The notes under the pieces: generated by a model
What the model saw: the letters and a program-made list of their open reading frames with translations, nothing else
What the model was told of the DNA's origin: nothing
Database searches by the model: none
NCBI GenBank assembly: GCA_963920705.1
Contig: OY987226.1
Coordinates: 15,626,501-15,690,500 of the forward strand
Length of the DNA stretch: 64,000 bases
Direction: 5' to 3'
From: Odiellus spinosus
Taxonomy: Eukaryota; Arthropoda; Arachnida; Opiliones; Phalangiidae
Translations under genes and position numbers: made by a program
Shown here: piece by piece, positions 45,970 to 58,860 of the stretch
How the letters are laid out: each line of letters begins with the position of its first letter
Position numbering within the stretch: position 1 is the stretch's first letter

Positions 45970-46535
45970 CCTTAAAAAATCTCTAAAAATCTGTCAAGAG
46001 TTTTTTACGAGTAGCAAATGTAATTTGAGTAGCTTTTTCGGAAAGATCGTTAAAAATAGATTCAAAATAATTATACATATGCCACCTTCTAAAATTTCCT
46101 GCAATACAACGTCATTAGAGCTCGGAATCGGAAAATGAATAACTTAGGATATCCAAATTTGATAACTAGGTTTTTCCAGATATTTTAATCTCGGATAAAT
46201 TATTTGTTAATATAAAACCATAAATTATATCAAATCCGGAGATAAAATTTTAAAGCTGGATTAATAAACAAACGAATAATTGCCTTATATTCGGATACGT
46301 TAACTAGAACAAGAAATGGAAAATATCTGACTGGCATTCACAATGGTCTTATTCGATTAACAAAAGATATACGAATTCCGAGATCCGTCATCACAATGGT
46401 CGCGTGACTATATAGAGCCTATCACCTAATTCTTGCGCATTCTGATTGCTTTCGTATGGTCTTTTTAATGAAAGTACTTCACCCAATACTTTTATGTTAA
46501 TACCTTCGGTAAAAATTGTGACAGCCTCACTTCAA
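45970..46535 (+). mobile_element. Family A copy A7, interrupted by B1
   Basis: Interior TAATTTGAGTAGCTTTTTCG, GAAAGATCGTTAAAAATAGA and the core TCATCACAATGGTCGCGTGA, ATTCTTGCGCATTCTG. The right end TGTGACAGCCTCACTTCAAG is itself duplicated in tandem (46514 and 46549). The left end is diverged. Confidence 0.6.
46118..46385. mobile_element. Family B element B1, nested in A7 with 8-bp duplication
   Basis: 268 bp. The ends GAGCTCGGAAT and (inverted) GATCTCGGAAT are short inverted repeats. Flanks are CGTCATTA (46110-46117) and CGTCATCA (46386-46393), an 8-bp duplication with one difference. A5 supplies the empty site (ACGTCATCACTTGG). The interior matches B2 at 54929. 8-bp duplication suggests hAT or P-type; unresolved. 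Confidence 0.7.
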
Positions 46536-47244
46536 GTTAGAACTACACAGCCTCACTTCAAGTTAAAACTACACCTAAATATGTTTCATTGTCTTCTTAA
46601 ATAAAAACAATTCACACGAATTTGGACATGGGGTAAGTTTCGTTTCACTCCACCTTCTGTTCATAAAAAATATTAAAACGATAATTTTGAGATTTAATTT
46701 TTTATTATGACGCGCGCGTTTAAGAACGGTGTCGTCACCTATTGGCGGTTTATTAGAAGCAGCCGGTCTTCTCGGCACGCGGAGCAGAGAGCGTGCCGAC
46801 CTCCTTTTCTATTTAGACGCGCTCTCTTCAAAAATACTGTCCCCAAAAATGGATATAACGCGTGCCGGTGTGAAAAACACGCGTGCCCAAAATTCGTGAG
46901 AGTGTCTGCTTAGCGAGACGGAATCACTTTCGACACCGCGTCGCGCAACTCCAACGCGTCACACAATGAACCCATTATAGTGACCCCCAAAAAGAGGAGG
47001 CCTCGATTTTTCCTTCATAATAGAAATAATACCCATTTTCAGCAGTTCCAAAAATGTTTTCTCACAAAAACGAACGCTACAGTTATAAATGCCGGGGCCC
47101 ATATATAGGGGCCCCATAATTGTTTGGGCCTAAGGACCCGGAACCAATCCGCTCTACACTAGAACATAAAATATTCAGCTATACGGGTATCCACTCCTAA
47201 TTTGAATATTTTATAGAGTTTATTTTTTATATATATAAAATTTG
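46536..47244. other. CpG-rich patch, no gene confirmed
   Basis: 46700-46980 is dense in CpG and CGCG words, unlike its surroundings, and could be an unrecognised promoter or first exon. A 68-codon plus-strand frame (46707-46913) covers part of it with no motif. A near-palindrome GGGGCCC-7 bp-GGGGCCCC is at about 47094-47115. Confidence 0.35.
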
Positions 47245-47680
47245 ATATTATCCTAAATTTAAAGGTATACTGACTCGTATTCCGGAAATTGGCCGGTTTG
47301 GGCATTAAAATATTAATTTTGTTACCAAAATCATTCATCAGAAGAGTATCATGGCAAGAGAAAAATATAATTGACATTTTGACGTCATTAGAAGACCTTT
47401 ACAGCTACAACAGCGCGTGATTGATTTGGACAACAAGTTAGGCTTAAAAAGAGTTAAAACCTCCATATCAGCGCGTGCTTAGCCTAAATACACTTTAAAA
47501 ACGATTTAATTGGGGCTCGCGATATCCGATAGGAGACTGTCCAATTTGTCTCGAAAACTATTCATGGAGATAGATTAGCTACAAAATGGGAAGATTTGAT
47601 AAGGTTTAACAAATAATAATAAATATATATTTAATCTTAATGGAATGAGTTACGTGTGTGTATCTGTTAGTAATGAAGTA
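47245..47680 (+). repeat. Dispersed repeat F2
   Basis: Collinear with F1 (1655-2375) but without module G. Blocks: CAAAATCATTCATCAG, CTACAACAGCGCGTGATTGA, TGTCTCGAAAACTATTCATG, CAAAATGGGAAG, AATAAATATATATTTAATC. TGACGTCA at 47380-47387. Confidence 0.55.
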
Positions 47681-48132
47681 ATTAAAATATAAAAATTTTC
47701 TTTTGAAATCTCTAACCCTTTAAACTTACTGTCGGGCTTATTTTCATTACTGCAAGACCGAGAGCGTGGCTTAATAATAATATCAATGATTAATTATGTG
47801 TCTAAAAATGATTGGAATTATAGGCGCTCAAAATGATATCAAATTTTGACAATTTAAATATACCAAGCTTTGTCATATTTAAAATAAAGACTTAAGCCCA
47901 ATTCAAGGTAGGATTAAAATCTCTCAACTTCAAAGTAAATCTTAATTGTCCAATTGTAAATTGGATAAAATCAATAATGTCAACTTTTAGAATTTCAAGA
48001 CGTGATATATAAACAGCTCTTTGAATACCAAGTAATACGGTATTGTTAAAGTTTCAATTTAGTTCGTGAACTAATTGAAAAGATTTGATTTGTTTAAAAT
48101 TTATCCAATTTAAAGCTTTTCCAACTCTATAT

Positions 48133-48650
48133 CAAAATAGACTATAAACCCATGCTAATTAAAAATAGACTAAGCCATTGTTGATTTAAAATAGACTAAG
48201 CCATTGTTGATTTAAAATAGACTAAGCCATTGTTGATTTAAAATAGACTAAGCCATTGTTGATTTAAAATAGACTAAGCCATTGTTGATTTAAAATAGAC
48301 TAAGCCATTGTTGATTTAAAATAGACTAAGCCATTGTTGATTTAAAATAGACTAAGCCATTGTTAATTTAAAATAAACCAAATGTTTGTTAATTCAAAAG
48401 AGACCAAAGGTTTGTTAATTCAAAATAGACCAAACGTTTGTTAATTCAAAATAGAATAAACGTTTGTTAATTCAAAAGAGACCAAAGGTTTGTTAATTCA
48501 AAATAGACCAAACGTTTGTTAATTCAAAATAGAATAAACGTTTGTTAATTCAAAATAGACTAAACTTTAGTTAATTCAAAATAGACTAAAGGTTTGTTAA
48601 TTCAAAATAGACTAAAATTATGTTAAATACAAAGTAGACTAAACTTTTAA
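48133..48650 (+). repeat. 26-bp minisatellite with two variant blocks and a 78-bp higher-order unit
   Basis: The first block is about eight near-identical units (AATAGACTAAGCCATTGTTG plus ATTTAA; period 26, for example 48191 to 48217). The second block uses AATAGACCAAACGTTTGTTA plus ATTCAA; there, three successive variants (AAGAGACCAAAGG, AATAGACCAAACG, AATAGAATAAACG) repeat as a set, with the first variant at 48399 and again at 48477. Confidence 0.95.
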
Positions 48651-50488
<1,838 letters not shown>

Positions 50489-50774
50489 ATATTTTGAGTT
50501 TTTAATGCATTTTTATATAGATTTTAATTAAAATATTTGAGATTTTAGATTTTACTGAAATTTTTTTGAAATTTTAAATTTAAATGATATTATTTTAGAG
50601 ATTTGATATTTTAATGAGAAAAAAAAAAAAAAAATTGTGATTATAATTTTTTTTTTAATAGTTTTTTGGGATTTTAATGTAATAAACAAATGTTCCAAAG
50701 AGTAAATTAAGAAATTTCGGTGTTATTTTTTATAGTTAAATATAATTTATACTTTAGTACCATTAAAGGGTATT

Positions 50775-51127
50775 CAGGGTTGCCACATTTTTATCAGATT
50801 CAAATTCCCTGACTTTTCCAGGTTTTTCCCTGACCTTTTCCAACGATTTTCCCTGAACGTTTGAGCTAACACTACCCAATTTTTAACCTTTTATCTTTTA
50901 TATTACTTAAAAATATATATTTTAAATAACATGGTAATCATTTAGGTTGTTTTAAGCCTTTGCTTCAAATCAAGATAATGATTGTAATATCCTGGCTTCT
51001 TGACAGATCTTTAAATTCCCTGACCTTTTTGGTTCATTTTCAAATTCCCTGACTTTTCCCTGACCTTTTTGGCTCATTTTCAAATTCCCTGACTTTTCCC
51101 TGTTTTCCCTGACCTGTGGCAACCCTG
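50775..51127. mobile_element. Family C element C2, complete, GTATT duplication
   Basis: 353 bp with 13-bp inverted ends CAGGGTTGCCACA, flanked by GTATT at 50770-50774 and 51128-51132. Subterminal words CAAATTCCCTGACTTTTCC, AGGTTTTTCCCTGACC and GACCTTTTTGGxTCATTTT recur in direct orientation. Same architecture and duplication length as C1, with different terminal bases after CAGGGTT. Confidence 0.85.
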
Positions 51128-52022
51128 GTATTGTATTTTACCATTATAGACAACCCACTCATTGTATATATGAGTGTGCTAAATAAATAAATAAATCAAC
51201 GATTTTAACGGCTTCTACAGCATATATATACACGAGAAGAGTCAGCTGTTAAATTCGATAAAATTACAAAATAAGGATTTAAAACCAGAGTTAGTTTCAT
51301 AGATAATTTAACGAAAACAGCTGAAATAACAAAACGATAATAAATTATATATTTGGGCCGAATTTAGGAACATATTTAGAAGTTAGGTACAATCAAAATA
51401 ACGCGCGCAAAACTAAATAAATTGTGAAAAATCATTCGAGCGATTAAAATTTTACGCGAAAACGAATAGGATCCATTATCCCATTATCAAACAATAAATT
51501 AGGAGCCGTTAAACCTAATTCTGTTAGCCCCGGGCTAAAATGATAACAAAATCGTTCTCTTTTTTTTCTTTTAAGGGATTTAGTCACGCACCAAGGACTT
51601 AAAAATAAGGTAAAGGTCACCCTAAGGGTCACGCTCCACGCTTTTGGACCAAGATACCCGAGAATACCAGTAAAAACTCAACTATTCTAGGCAAACACGG
51701 AGAAAATATAATTTTATCATCATGACACCCTTCGAAACTAAATCCCAGCTGAAAACGACGAGGGCACAACCGATTTTTTTTTTTAAAGGAACCAAACAAT
51801 GACCTCGATGACCCTCCAGTTTTGAAATATATCCCCACACTCGTATATTACGATTAGCGTCATTGCATGGGATACTGAGCTTTGTAATGCAGTTCACCCC
51901 GAGTTTGCAGGGCTTACAATTTTTAGCGATTTAGTATTTGAACTAAAGGGAGAATGTAATATAATATCAAATCTATTTTAATTATTATGAATTACATGGT
52001 TCATAATAATATTTAGAAAACT
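51128..52022. other. No gene seen; possible family D end
   Basis: CTAAAGGGAGAATGTAATAT at about 51944 resembles a family D left end. Minus-strand frames at 51444-51632, 51629-51838 and 51682-51897 are unsupported. Confidence 0.35.
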
Positions 52023-52291
52023 AATTGAACCCTGATTTTTAGAGGTTTTCCCACTGAATTTTCCCTGATATTTCCAGGTACACCTTTTTTGCAAAAACCA
52101 GGTAATTAAAACTACGAATTTAGCTGATTGAGGTCGAAAAACCTTAGCGTCATTGAACTTTATGATAAGTTACTCTTATTTCCATAAATTTAACTGATTT
52201 ATGATTTTTTTTTAAGTTTCCTTGATTTTGTCTACATTCAAATTCTCTAATATATCTAGGTATTACAGTTTCTTATGAACCCTGAACTATT
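52023..52291 (+). repeat. Family C relic
   Basis: Contains TGAATTTTCCCTGATATTTC, CAGGTAC, and a right-end-like TTCTTATGAACCCTGAAC near 52268. The matching left end is absent. Confidence 0.45.
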
Positions 52292-53429
52292 TATTTCATA
52301 AACTATCGTGTTCATTACATTAAGCCCCAACGTCAATATACATGTCGTGTTAATTTTAATGAATTAATTTAAATAATTTGAATTAAAGAATGAATTATCT
52401 TACAAACAATCAGTGTGAGTTTAATTTAATATTTAAAAAATTCCGATAAGCCTTTTCAAACTAAGTATTGTAAGTGTTTAATTATGAATCACTAGATTGT
52501 AATTAATTTCAATTCGAAACTGTTTAACGCTTAATTTTTTGTTACACTAGAGATTTGAGGTTTTTGGCTGGCGAATTTTTTATTTCATCAGAAATATAAC
52601 GCGAGATAGTTGCATTTAATTCGTTTTAAAATTACAACTGAAAATGAGCCCCATCTCGAGAGGTTTCGTGAATATTTAAAATATATACCGTGCCGTAACT
52701 CTGCTACTAACTTTTACATTCTTAAAAGACGTATTTTTCACCCTCCCTTTAAACGGGATATTATTAAAAACGTTGCATTTTCAGTATGAAATTTAACCGT
52801 ATTTTCACTGCTTCCATTTTTACTATTCATGAATGATCTCAACGACCTGGACCACAATTTATTCAAGCAGCAAAACTGACTATGAAAGATATGTTTCCCC
52901 CATCTCTCCGCATACACGCTATATCTCCTTCCCCTAACAACTCTTCATTCCTAATAATTTCGCGAATTTTATCACAGCTGTTCGTGATCAGTTCATTAAA
53001 ACTATTTTATAACCAATGAGGATTAACATTATGTATAATTCCGCGTTAGCTTTCGATAAATTACAATACAACTGTTTGATAAAAAAGAAATAACCGTTAC
53101 AGTTATATTTTTTTATATTTTTGTGTGTTCTTAGACTGGTAAGGGGCCAACCATACCATATATTATATCATCGCCAAGGCCCAAAGTTAGGCTTATACAT
53201 ATAAAATCGCAAACAAGCTTAGGCAGGACCAAATTCTCGTTATAAAACCAAAATTTCAAAAGAATAGAGCTCCACTTCGAGATGGAAATCGATGCTAGAT
53301 TATGAAGGACCATATTCTTGCAATAAATAAAAACTTATTCCTTCTAAGTATGAAGTTAAACAATTTTCCACTCAATAAAAAAATTTCCACAGCAAGAAAA
53401 AAATAGACATTTTCTAACTTTTTAATACT
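52292..53429. other. No gene seen; possible TTAA-type right end
   Basis: CACCCTCCCTTTAAACGGG at about 52740 looks like a family D/K right terminus but no partner was found. The 60-codon minus-strand frame at 53131-53313 is unsupported. Confidence 0.35.
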
Positions 53430-53620
53430 AAAATATGTCATCACTATGGTTCTTTCACTCTGTGGCTATTATAGAGTCAACAGTTGATTCTCGCGCTTTC
53501 TGGCACGTGATACGGATATTTCATTCGCGCGATCTCTTTCGTGAAAGTACTTGATCTAGGAACTCTAAACTTTCATTCGAAACATTTTACGTCACCAAGC
53601 GGGAAAATATAATTTAATAT
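53430..53620 (+). mobile_element. Family A fragment A8 (core)
   Basis: GTCATCACTATGG, then GTGGCTATTATAGAGTCAAC, TTCTCGCGCTTTCTGGCACG, TGATACGGATATTTCATTCG and TCTTTCGTGAAAGTACTTGA. Best-preserved family A core in the window; termini not found. Confidence 0.6.
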
Positions 53621-54155
53621 ATTTGTTATTTTAATTTCGCACCAACCCAGAGGTGTTTTTTAATTATTAACGTTTAATTTTCTATAATAAGAATTTGAAA
53701 ATTTGGCGATGTCGATCGAGTTAAGTTTTCGTTTTTAACTTACTTAAAAACATAACTTCGTCAGTTTGAGACTGACGAAGGCCTTACGAGGACAAAAGCT
53801 TGCTCGCACAGTTACTGTTTTTAATAGAATGAAAAATACACAAAAAATTTCTCGTCTTCTAAAAAATGGTGGCTGCGATACTTTAAAGGAAAACTAGGGG
53901 CTAATTTATTGTGGAAAAACTACATGGCAAGGCTGTCTGGCTATATAGGAGAACAAGAATAATGAGTTTTGGAACCCCAGTTACAGTAGCTTATATAGAA
54001 TCTGAACTACAGGGAAAAAAATACATATTGTTGTAATCCTATCGAATATTTCCCGTCTGTGTGTGTGGGGAATAACTTTTTAAATATTAATAGATCTAAT
54101 AAAAGTGTAAGTTTCGACATTGCGTGTGGTTACAAAATATGAACTGGACTTTCGT
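53621..54155. other. No gene seen
   Basis: A short inverted pair (CTTCGTCAGTTTGAGACTGACGAAGGCC region, 53756-53783) can form a tight hairpin. Nothing else recognised. Confidence 0.35.
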
Positions 54156-54340
54156 TTAAAGGATAGGTCTCATTTAAAATATCATTTTAGATTAACACGA
54201 GCTTAATGAGAGCTTCAATAGGTGACCAATAGTAGAAAAATTACGTCATAATCGGATCACAAATAAGAAAGTTACACATTTTAAAATTTCATTAAATCGT
54301 CGATTTCGAAAACTAGGCCGAATTATTTTTCAATTGAATT
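54156..54340 (+). mobile_element. Family E left-end copy E2
   Basis: TTAAAGGATAGGTCTCATTT, then AATTACGTCATAATCGG and CATTAAATCGTCGATTTCG, match E1 in order. Right end not found. Confidence 0.5.
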
Positions 54341-54894
54341 TAATTAGATATAGGTCTTCAAAGGTAATTATTCTAGTTTTTCCATACTACATCTTTGGGT
54401 TAGTCAAAAGAAAATTGAAAATTTAAAAAATATTAATTTAGCTTTCGATAAATTACAATACAACTCTTAATAAGAGAAAAACATGATTAAATATGATAGG
54501 AATTTAGAGATTAAGAACTTTCATGAAAATGTTGCGCGAAAACAGCCCTAGGTGCCGCAACGCGCGTGAATTAGGCCTACCTGTTGTTACTACAATAGCA
54601 ACGCGACTGCAGTGTTGGCTTTCCTTTAATAATGTGAATCTAATACACGGCCCGGTTGTGATAAATGTTGTTATTGATTAAATATAGTGTCATTAATCTG
54701 GTACCGATAGTCATAACTTATCGCAATATCTAAAGTCGACTTTATAAGTGGATTATAAAGTCTCGCCGCTATACGAGTCTGGGAAACTAACATAAGGTGA
54801 GTAATAATCTTGAAAGATTATACTTTATTTATAAATTATTAAAAGATAATGGAGTATAAAATCCAATTCCTTATAAATCGATCGTTAAAGTAAG

Positions 54895-55200
54895 GCTGTC
54901 ACGAATATTTTTCGAAGGCCTATGAGTAGAGCTCGGAATCGGATAATGAATAACTTGAGATATCCATTGATAATTAAGGTTTTTTCAGATATTTTAATCT
55001 AGGATAAATAATTTATCAATATAAAACCAAAAATAATATAAACAGACGCATCAAATGGATACGAATTATCCGGAGATAAAATTCAAACTTGATTTTTAAA
55101 CAAATTACGCGTTTATTTAAACAATTAATGCGAAGATAAAAATGTGATGTTTCTCGAAATTCGTGTAGAATGAAATATAATAATTATATTTTAATCTAAA
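54895..55200 (+). mobile_element. Family A left end A10 carrying family B copy B2
   Basis: TTAAAGTAAGGCTGTCACG, then TTTTTCGAAGGCCTATGAGTA (A4-like), is replaced at 54929 by GAGCTCGGAATCGGATAATG, the B1 left end. B similarity continues (ATATCCATTGATAATTAAGG, TCAGATATTTTAATCTAGGA, TATCCGGAGATAAAATT) to about 55100. The right end of B2 was not found. Confidence 0.55.
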
Positions 55201-55977
55201 TTTAAAGGAACCAACTAAATTACTGAACTTAATTATCAATTTAAAGTATAATAATACTTTCAGACTTCCCATTCATTAAACAATTTAAAGGGTTATTGAA
55301 ACGGAAAATATGTTAAGCCTTATTCGTTGTAATTAACCTTGAAACTGAAGAATATTGATTAAGAGTTCCCTCCAAAAATACAATTAATCCCATTGCTTCA
55401 ATATTTCAACACGGAGAGCTTTAGGTTTATCCGGATACAAGATCTAAAACGCTAAACTGTGGGTTATATATCCCCCTATGATTTGGGGATTTGAACTCGT
55501 AACCTCGGGTATTTGTCGGGGAAAACAAAATCATAATTCGAATGAATGAATTCTGACAAAAATTTGGGGAGGGTGTCTAATATTTGAAAACTAGAGCTGC
55601 AGATACGCATCATGATGGGGTCCCTGGCCCCATTGTGGCTTCCCCTTACACACGAGGAATACAATGAAATCGGGGTACTGGCCCCCCTTCTATAGTAGCT
55701 TTATCAGACTTAAACCTTCCCCAAATTTTAAGCTTTCAGTACATGGGTTAAAGCCTAAGATATTAAAGATTATAATTTTTAAAACTACTTTTATCGTCTA
55801 TGAGACTTTACATTGTGTAAGAATCCGCAATACCGTTGACATTATTGCTAACAGTCACGAGACGAAATATAGCCCTTTATAGACGCTTCGAATAAGAATT
55901 ATAATGGTGCCAAAACGTCTCTAGAACAGATTTCAATGATGTCAAAAGTGAGCCACCAAAATTGACAAATTTAATAT
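55201..55977. other. No gene seen; inverted pair
   Basis: AAAATTTGGGGAGGGT near 55558 is inverted with one mismatch near 55717, and a GGGGTxCTGGCCCC word recurs inside the loop. Frames at 55476-55664 (minus) and 55664-55882 (plus) are unsupported. Confidence 0.35.
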
Positions 55978-56125
55978 TTAAGGTGAGGCTGTCACACAGT
56001 TTTCGTAAGCTCCAAATGGAATTTGAGTAACATTTTCGGAAAGATCGCTAATAAACGATTCAAAAAATATATACACATGCCATTGACAAAAATTACGGCG
56101 ACCATAAAAATATTTAATTAAGGTT
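55978..56125 (+). mobile_element. Family A left-end fragment A9
   Basis: TTAAGGTGAGGCTGTCACAC, TTTTCGTAAGCTCC, GGAATTTGAGTAACATTTTC, GGAAAGATCGCTAATAAACG follow A5 and A7 closely. Confidence 0.6.
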
Positions 56126-58566
56126 TTAGTAGTATGAAAAAATATAATGCATAAGCTTCTGTCTCAATCTTAAAAAGGTCTTAAATTTCCATTGAAAAAT
56201 CTTTTTTTTATAGAAGAATAGGTACCTTTTAAGGCTGTAATTAAATTTATATCTTATACGTTTTTAATTATCTTAGAATTTGAACTATTTTATTAAGGTG
56301 TCCAAGCCAACGAATTATGTTTGTTAATAATGTTTGTTAATTGTATTTGTGACTAAAAGAAGGGACAAGCGAAGGTATCCTAGACTTTGATAGTACTAAC
56401 GAGTGACATTGTCATTAAGATATACAAGTCCAATATATCTACCACTATCGATAAGCTTGTCCGCCTGGTCGTACAATACACTCGGGCCCAACTTCAAAGA
56501 TATTTCTAATACACAAGACAATAGACTTAAAATCAACCCTTTCTCTTTTATGTATTTTGTCCACTGTATAGTAAATGTTATTACTGTAGAAGGCTGCGAA
56601 AGAGCTAATTTCAAAGCTTTAGCTTAAGGGGTAACTCTCCTTTTCCGAACCTATACTAATTCAGAATTATATAACGAACAGATATATAATTTTCCACCGT
56701 TAATATTTATTAAAGAGAAGATGAAATGAAATAAATTTTAGTTTCATTGTTAAAGTGGTTGAGAAACTTTACTTAATTAAACGTGAACGTGTACGTGAAG
56801 GTGCAACTTCTTCAGTGCTCCGTTAAAACGATAACCTTAGATAATTCTGGTTAAAAATTATTTCACATTCTCAATTTTTTTCGTACAGTATAAGTCGAAC
56901 GCGAACGGGTACGTGAAGCTAGCTTCACGTTCAAGTACGCGTTACAAGTGTATAACAAAAATTTCTAAATCGATATGGTAAAATTAATCCTTAAAAACTC
57001 CCCTACTAATAAGGTTCTTCGTGATTAGTTAAAATTTACGCCACTAAAAAATTTCAAAATATTTCTTTTCGTCGACAGTTGAAAGTTAATATTATTTTTG
57101 GACGGCCGACCAAAATAGTGCTTCAGTTATTTTGACGATTTAAGTTGGCCTAAGGCGAATAAGGCCCCTAAAATTATGGAGAACACGTACAAATGATTCA
57201 GAGGTTGACTATTATAGGTCTAAAAATTAAATAAAAGTGAGATAAAAACCATACAGATATTATCCTATTTTACAGGGAAATTTGTACAAGAAATTTCCAC
57301 TCAAAAAAAGGAAGCAAACCTTTAGGAGTAGGATTGGACAAGATAATTTCTCTTTGTTTTAAATACCTTTATTCATAATTTGAAATTATCCATGTGAAGT
57401 CTATGATAAATCCAATGTCATCTCGAATATTTAATAAATGACTGATTAACCTAATATTTGTGGATTATCATATCCAATTAATCTCGACCTCTCCCAAAAT
57501 CTCTTGAAACTTTCATCTTCTCTTTAAAATGACGTTAAGTCTGTGTGGGATGATATATGGTAGTTTTGAAAGACGCAAAAGGCGAGTTAATTGAAACGCG
57601 AAACAAGTTAATCGCGTTTACAGGAACGGCGACGAAGGAATTAATCTTATTTCTCCTTCGAACCGATGTGGAAAATTTATAAAGGTCTTCGATTGTCCCA
57701 AGATAAGTCTCGCCCCCCAGATTAAGTTCCAGTATTATCCACGCAAACCCCCAATTTAACCCGAGACGAAATAGACCATCGAACCACCAATTCATTTAAC
57801 TAAAGATTACGTTTCGCCCGGACAAGAGATTAAATTTTAATTGTAATTTTACGCCATTTAGGTCAACTATACTTCGATAGTCACATGTTTTCTCGTTCAA
57901 AGGAATGGGACTTTAGACGAAATAATCAATAAGGTGTACTTACAGTATCTTAGGCCTAAATTTTCAAGGAATTTTAAATTAAATTATACGTAATTATACT
58001 TAAGATTGTTAACAACTTAAGCCCATTAAAATCCAGCAACAACTAATCTTACATATATGTATGTAAAGTTTCCAACTTAAAATAATCTTAGTAAACATCA
58101 TTAAATATACGAATATACATGTTATTCCTCTTTTGGTAAACTTCCCTTATCGTTAATAGTATTTAAATAAAATTGAATTTAAACTTTACAATCTTGAGTT
58201 TTAAAATTGTTTTAAAACTTTTATTATAAAGCTTATTTACTGGAAGTAGGTCAATTTCAACGTAATTTGTTAAATAATTCAAGTATCTCACTTACAAACT
58301 TGAGAATTTCGCTCAAATAACTTTTTTTTATAAATAAATTTATAATTTAAACTTTAAACACTACTCAAACTTTGAGTCAAATTAAGTTGAAATTCGATTT
58401 TAATGATAATTTGTTACTATGGGTATAAATTAAAAACTTCATCAATAATAAAATAAGTTAAAAAAAGAAATCTTTTACATTATATTATAATTACAATTAA
58501 ATACAAAACCATCCCATGGCCACATGAGTAACGGTGCTTAAAATAATTTCTATTATTCTATACTTA
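56126..58566. other. No gene confirmed
   Basis: Overlapping frames at 56396-56627 on both strands, and a minus-strand 86-codon frame at 57535-57795, have no recognisable domain. A 20-bp perfect palindrome lies at 56911-56930. The stretch 57540-57800 is GC-richer than its surroundings. Confidence 0.4.
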
Positions 58567-58860
58567 AGCTAGTCACATTAGCATTTCTTAATCAATTTTA
58601 AAAGGTAAAATCAAACCGATATTCAAATAGCCAGGAATCGTTTTAAGCCTCACGTGTTCACGCGTTATCTTTATAAATCGATTTATCGTAGCTTCATCTA
58701 TCGGTTCTTGAAACCGAATCGGTACGAAACTGGTTCCCGAAGCAGTTTCGTGAAATCTAATGAAATCGATTCGAGAAAAGACGGTTTCCCGTTCACACGA
58801 CTCTAGCGAAACGTTTAGAATCGGTTAAAATCGATTTCAAGGCTTAGTATGAACGCAGCT
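58567..58860 (+). mobile_element. Family H element H3, uninterrupted
   Basis: Begins AGCTAGTCACATTAGCATTT and ends TTAGTATGAACGCAGCT. The order of blocks (AATCAAACCGATATTCAAAT, CACGTGTTCACGCGTTATCT, TATAAATCGATTTATCGTAG, CATCTATCGGTTCTTGAAAC) matches H1 without the N1 insert. The right ~120 bp is longer than in H1. Non-autonomous. Confidence 0.7.

Noticed and set aside
48133-48650. CRISPR-like array
   Set aside because: Units are contiguous with no spacers, in a eukaryotic context; it is a minisatellite. The same applies to the 23-bp, 28-bp and 19-bp arrays.
51935-52755. A single 0.8-kb TTAA element between AAAGGGAG at 51944 and CTCCCTTT at 52743
   Set aside because: Only the outer eight bases are inverted; subterminal sequences differ and the left flank lacks TTAA.
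55440-55620. tRNA-derived SINE on the minus strand (GAGTTCAAATCC resembles a B box)
   Set aside because: No A box at a suitable distance, no cloverleaf, no poly-A or simple tail, and no second copy in the window.
57535-57795. 86-codon minus-strand frame as an exon
   Set aside because: No recognisable family and no supporting neighbour exons; overlaps another short frame on the plus strand.
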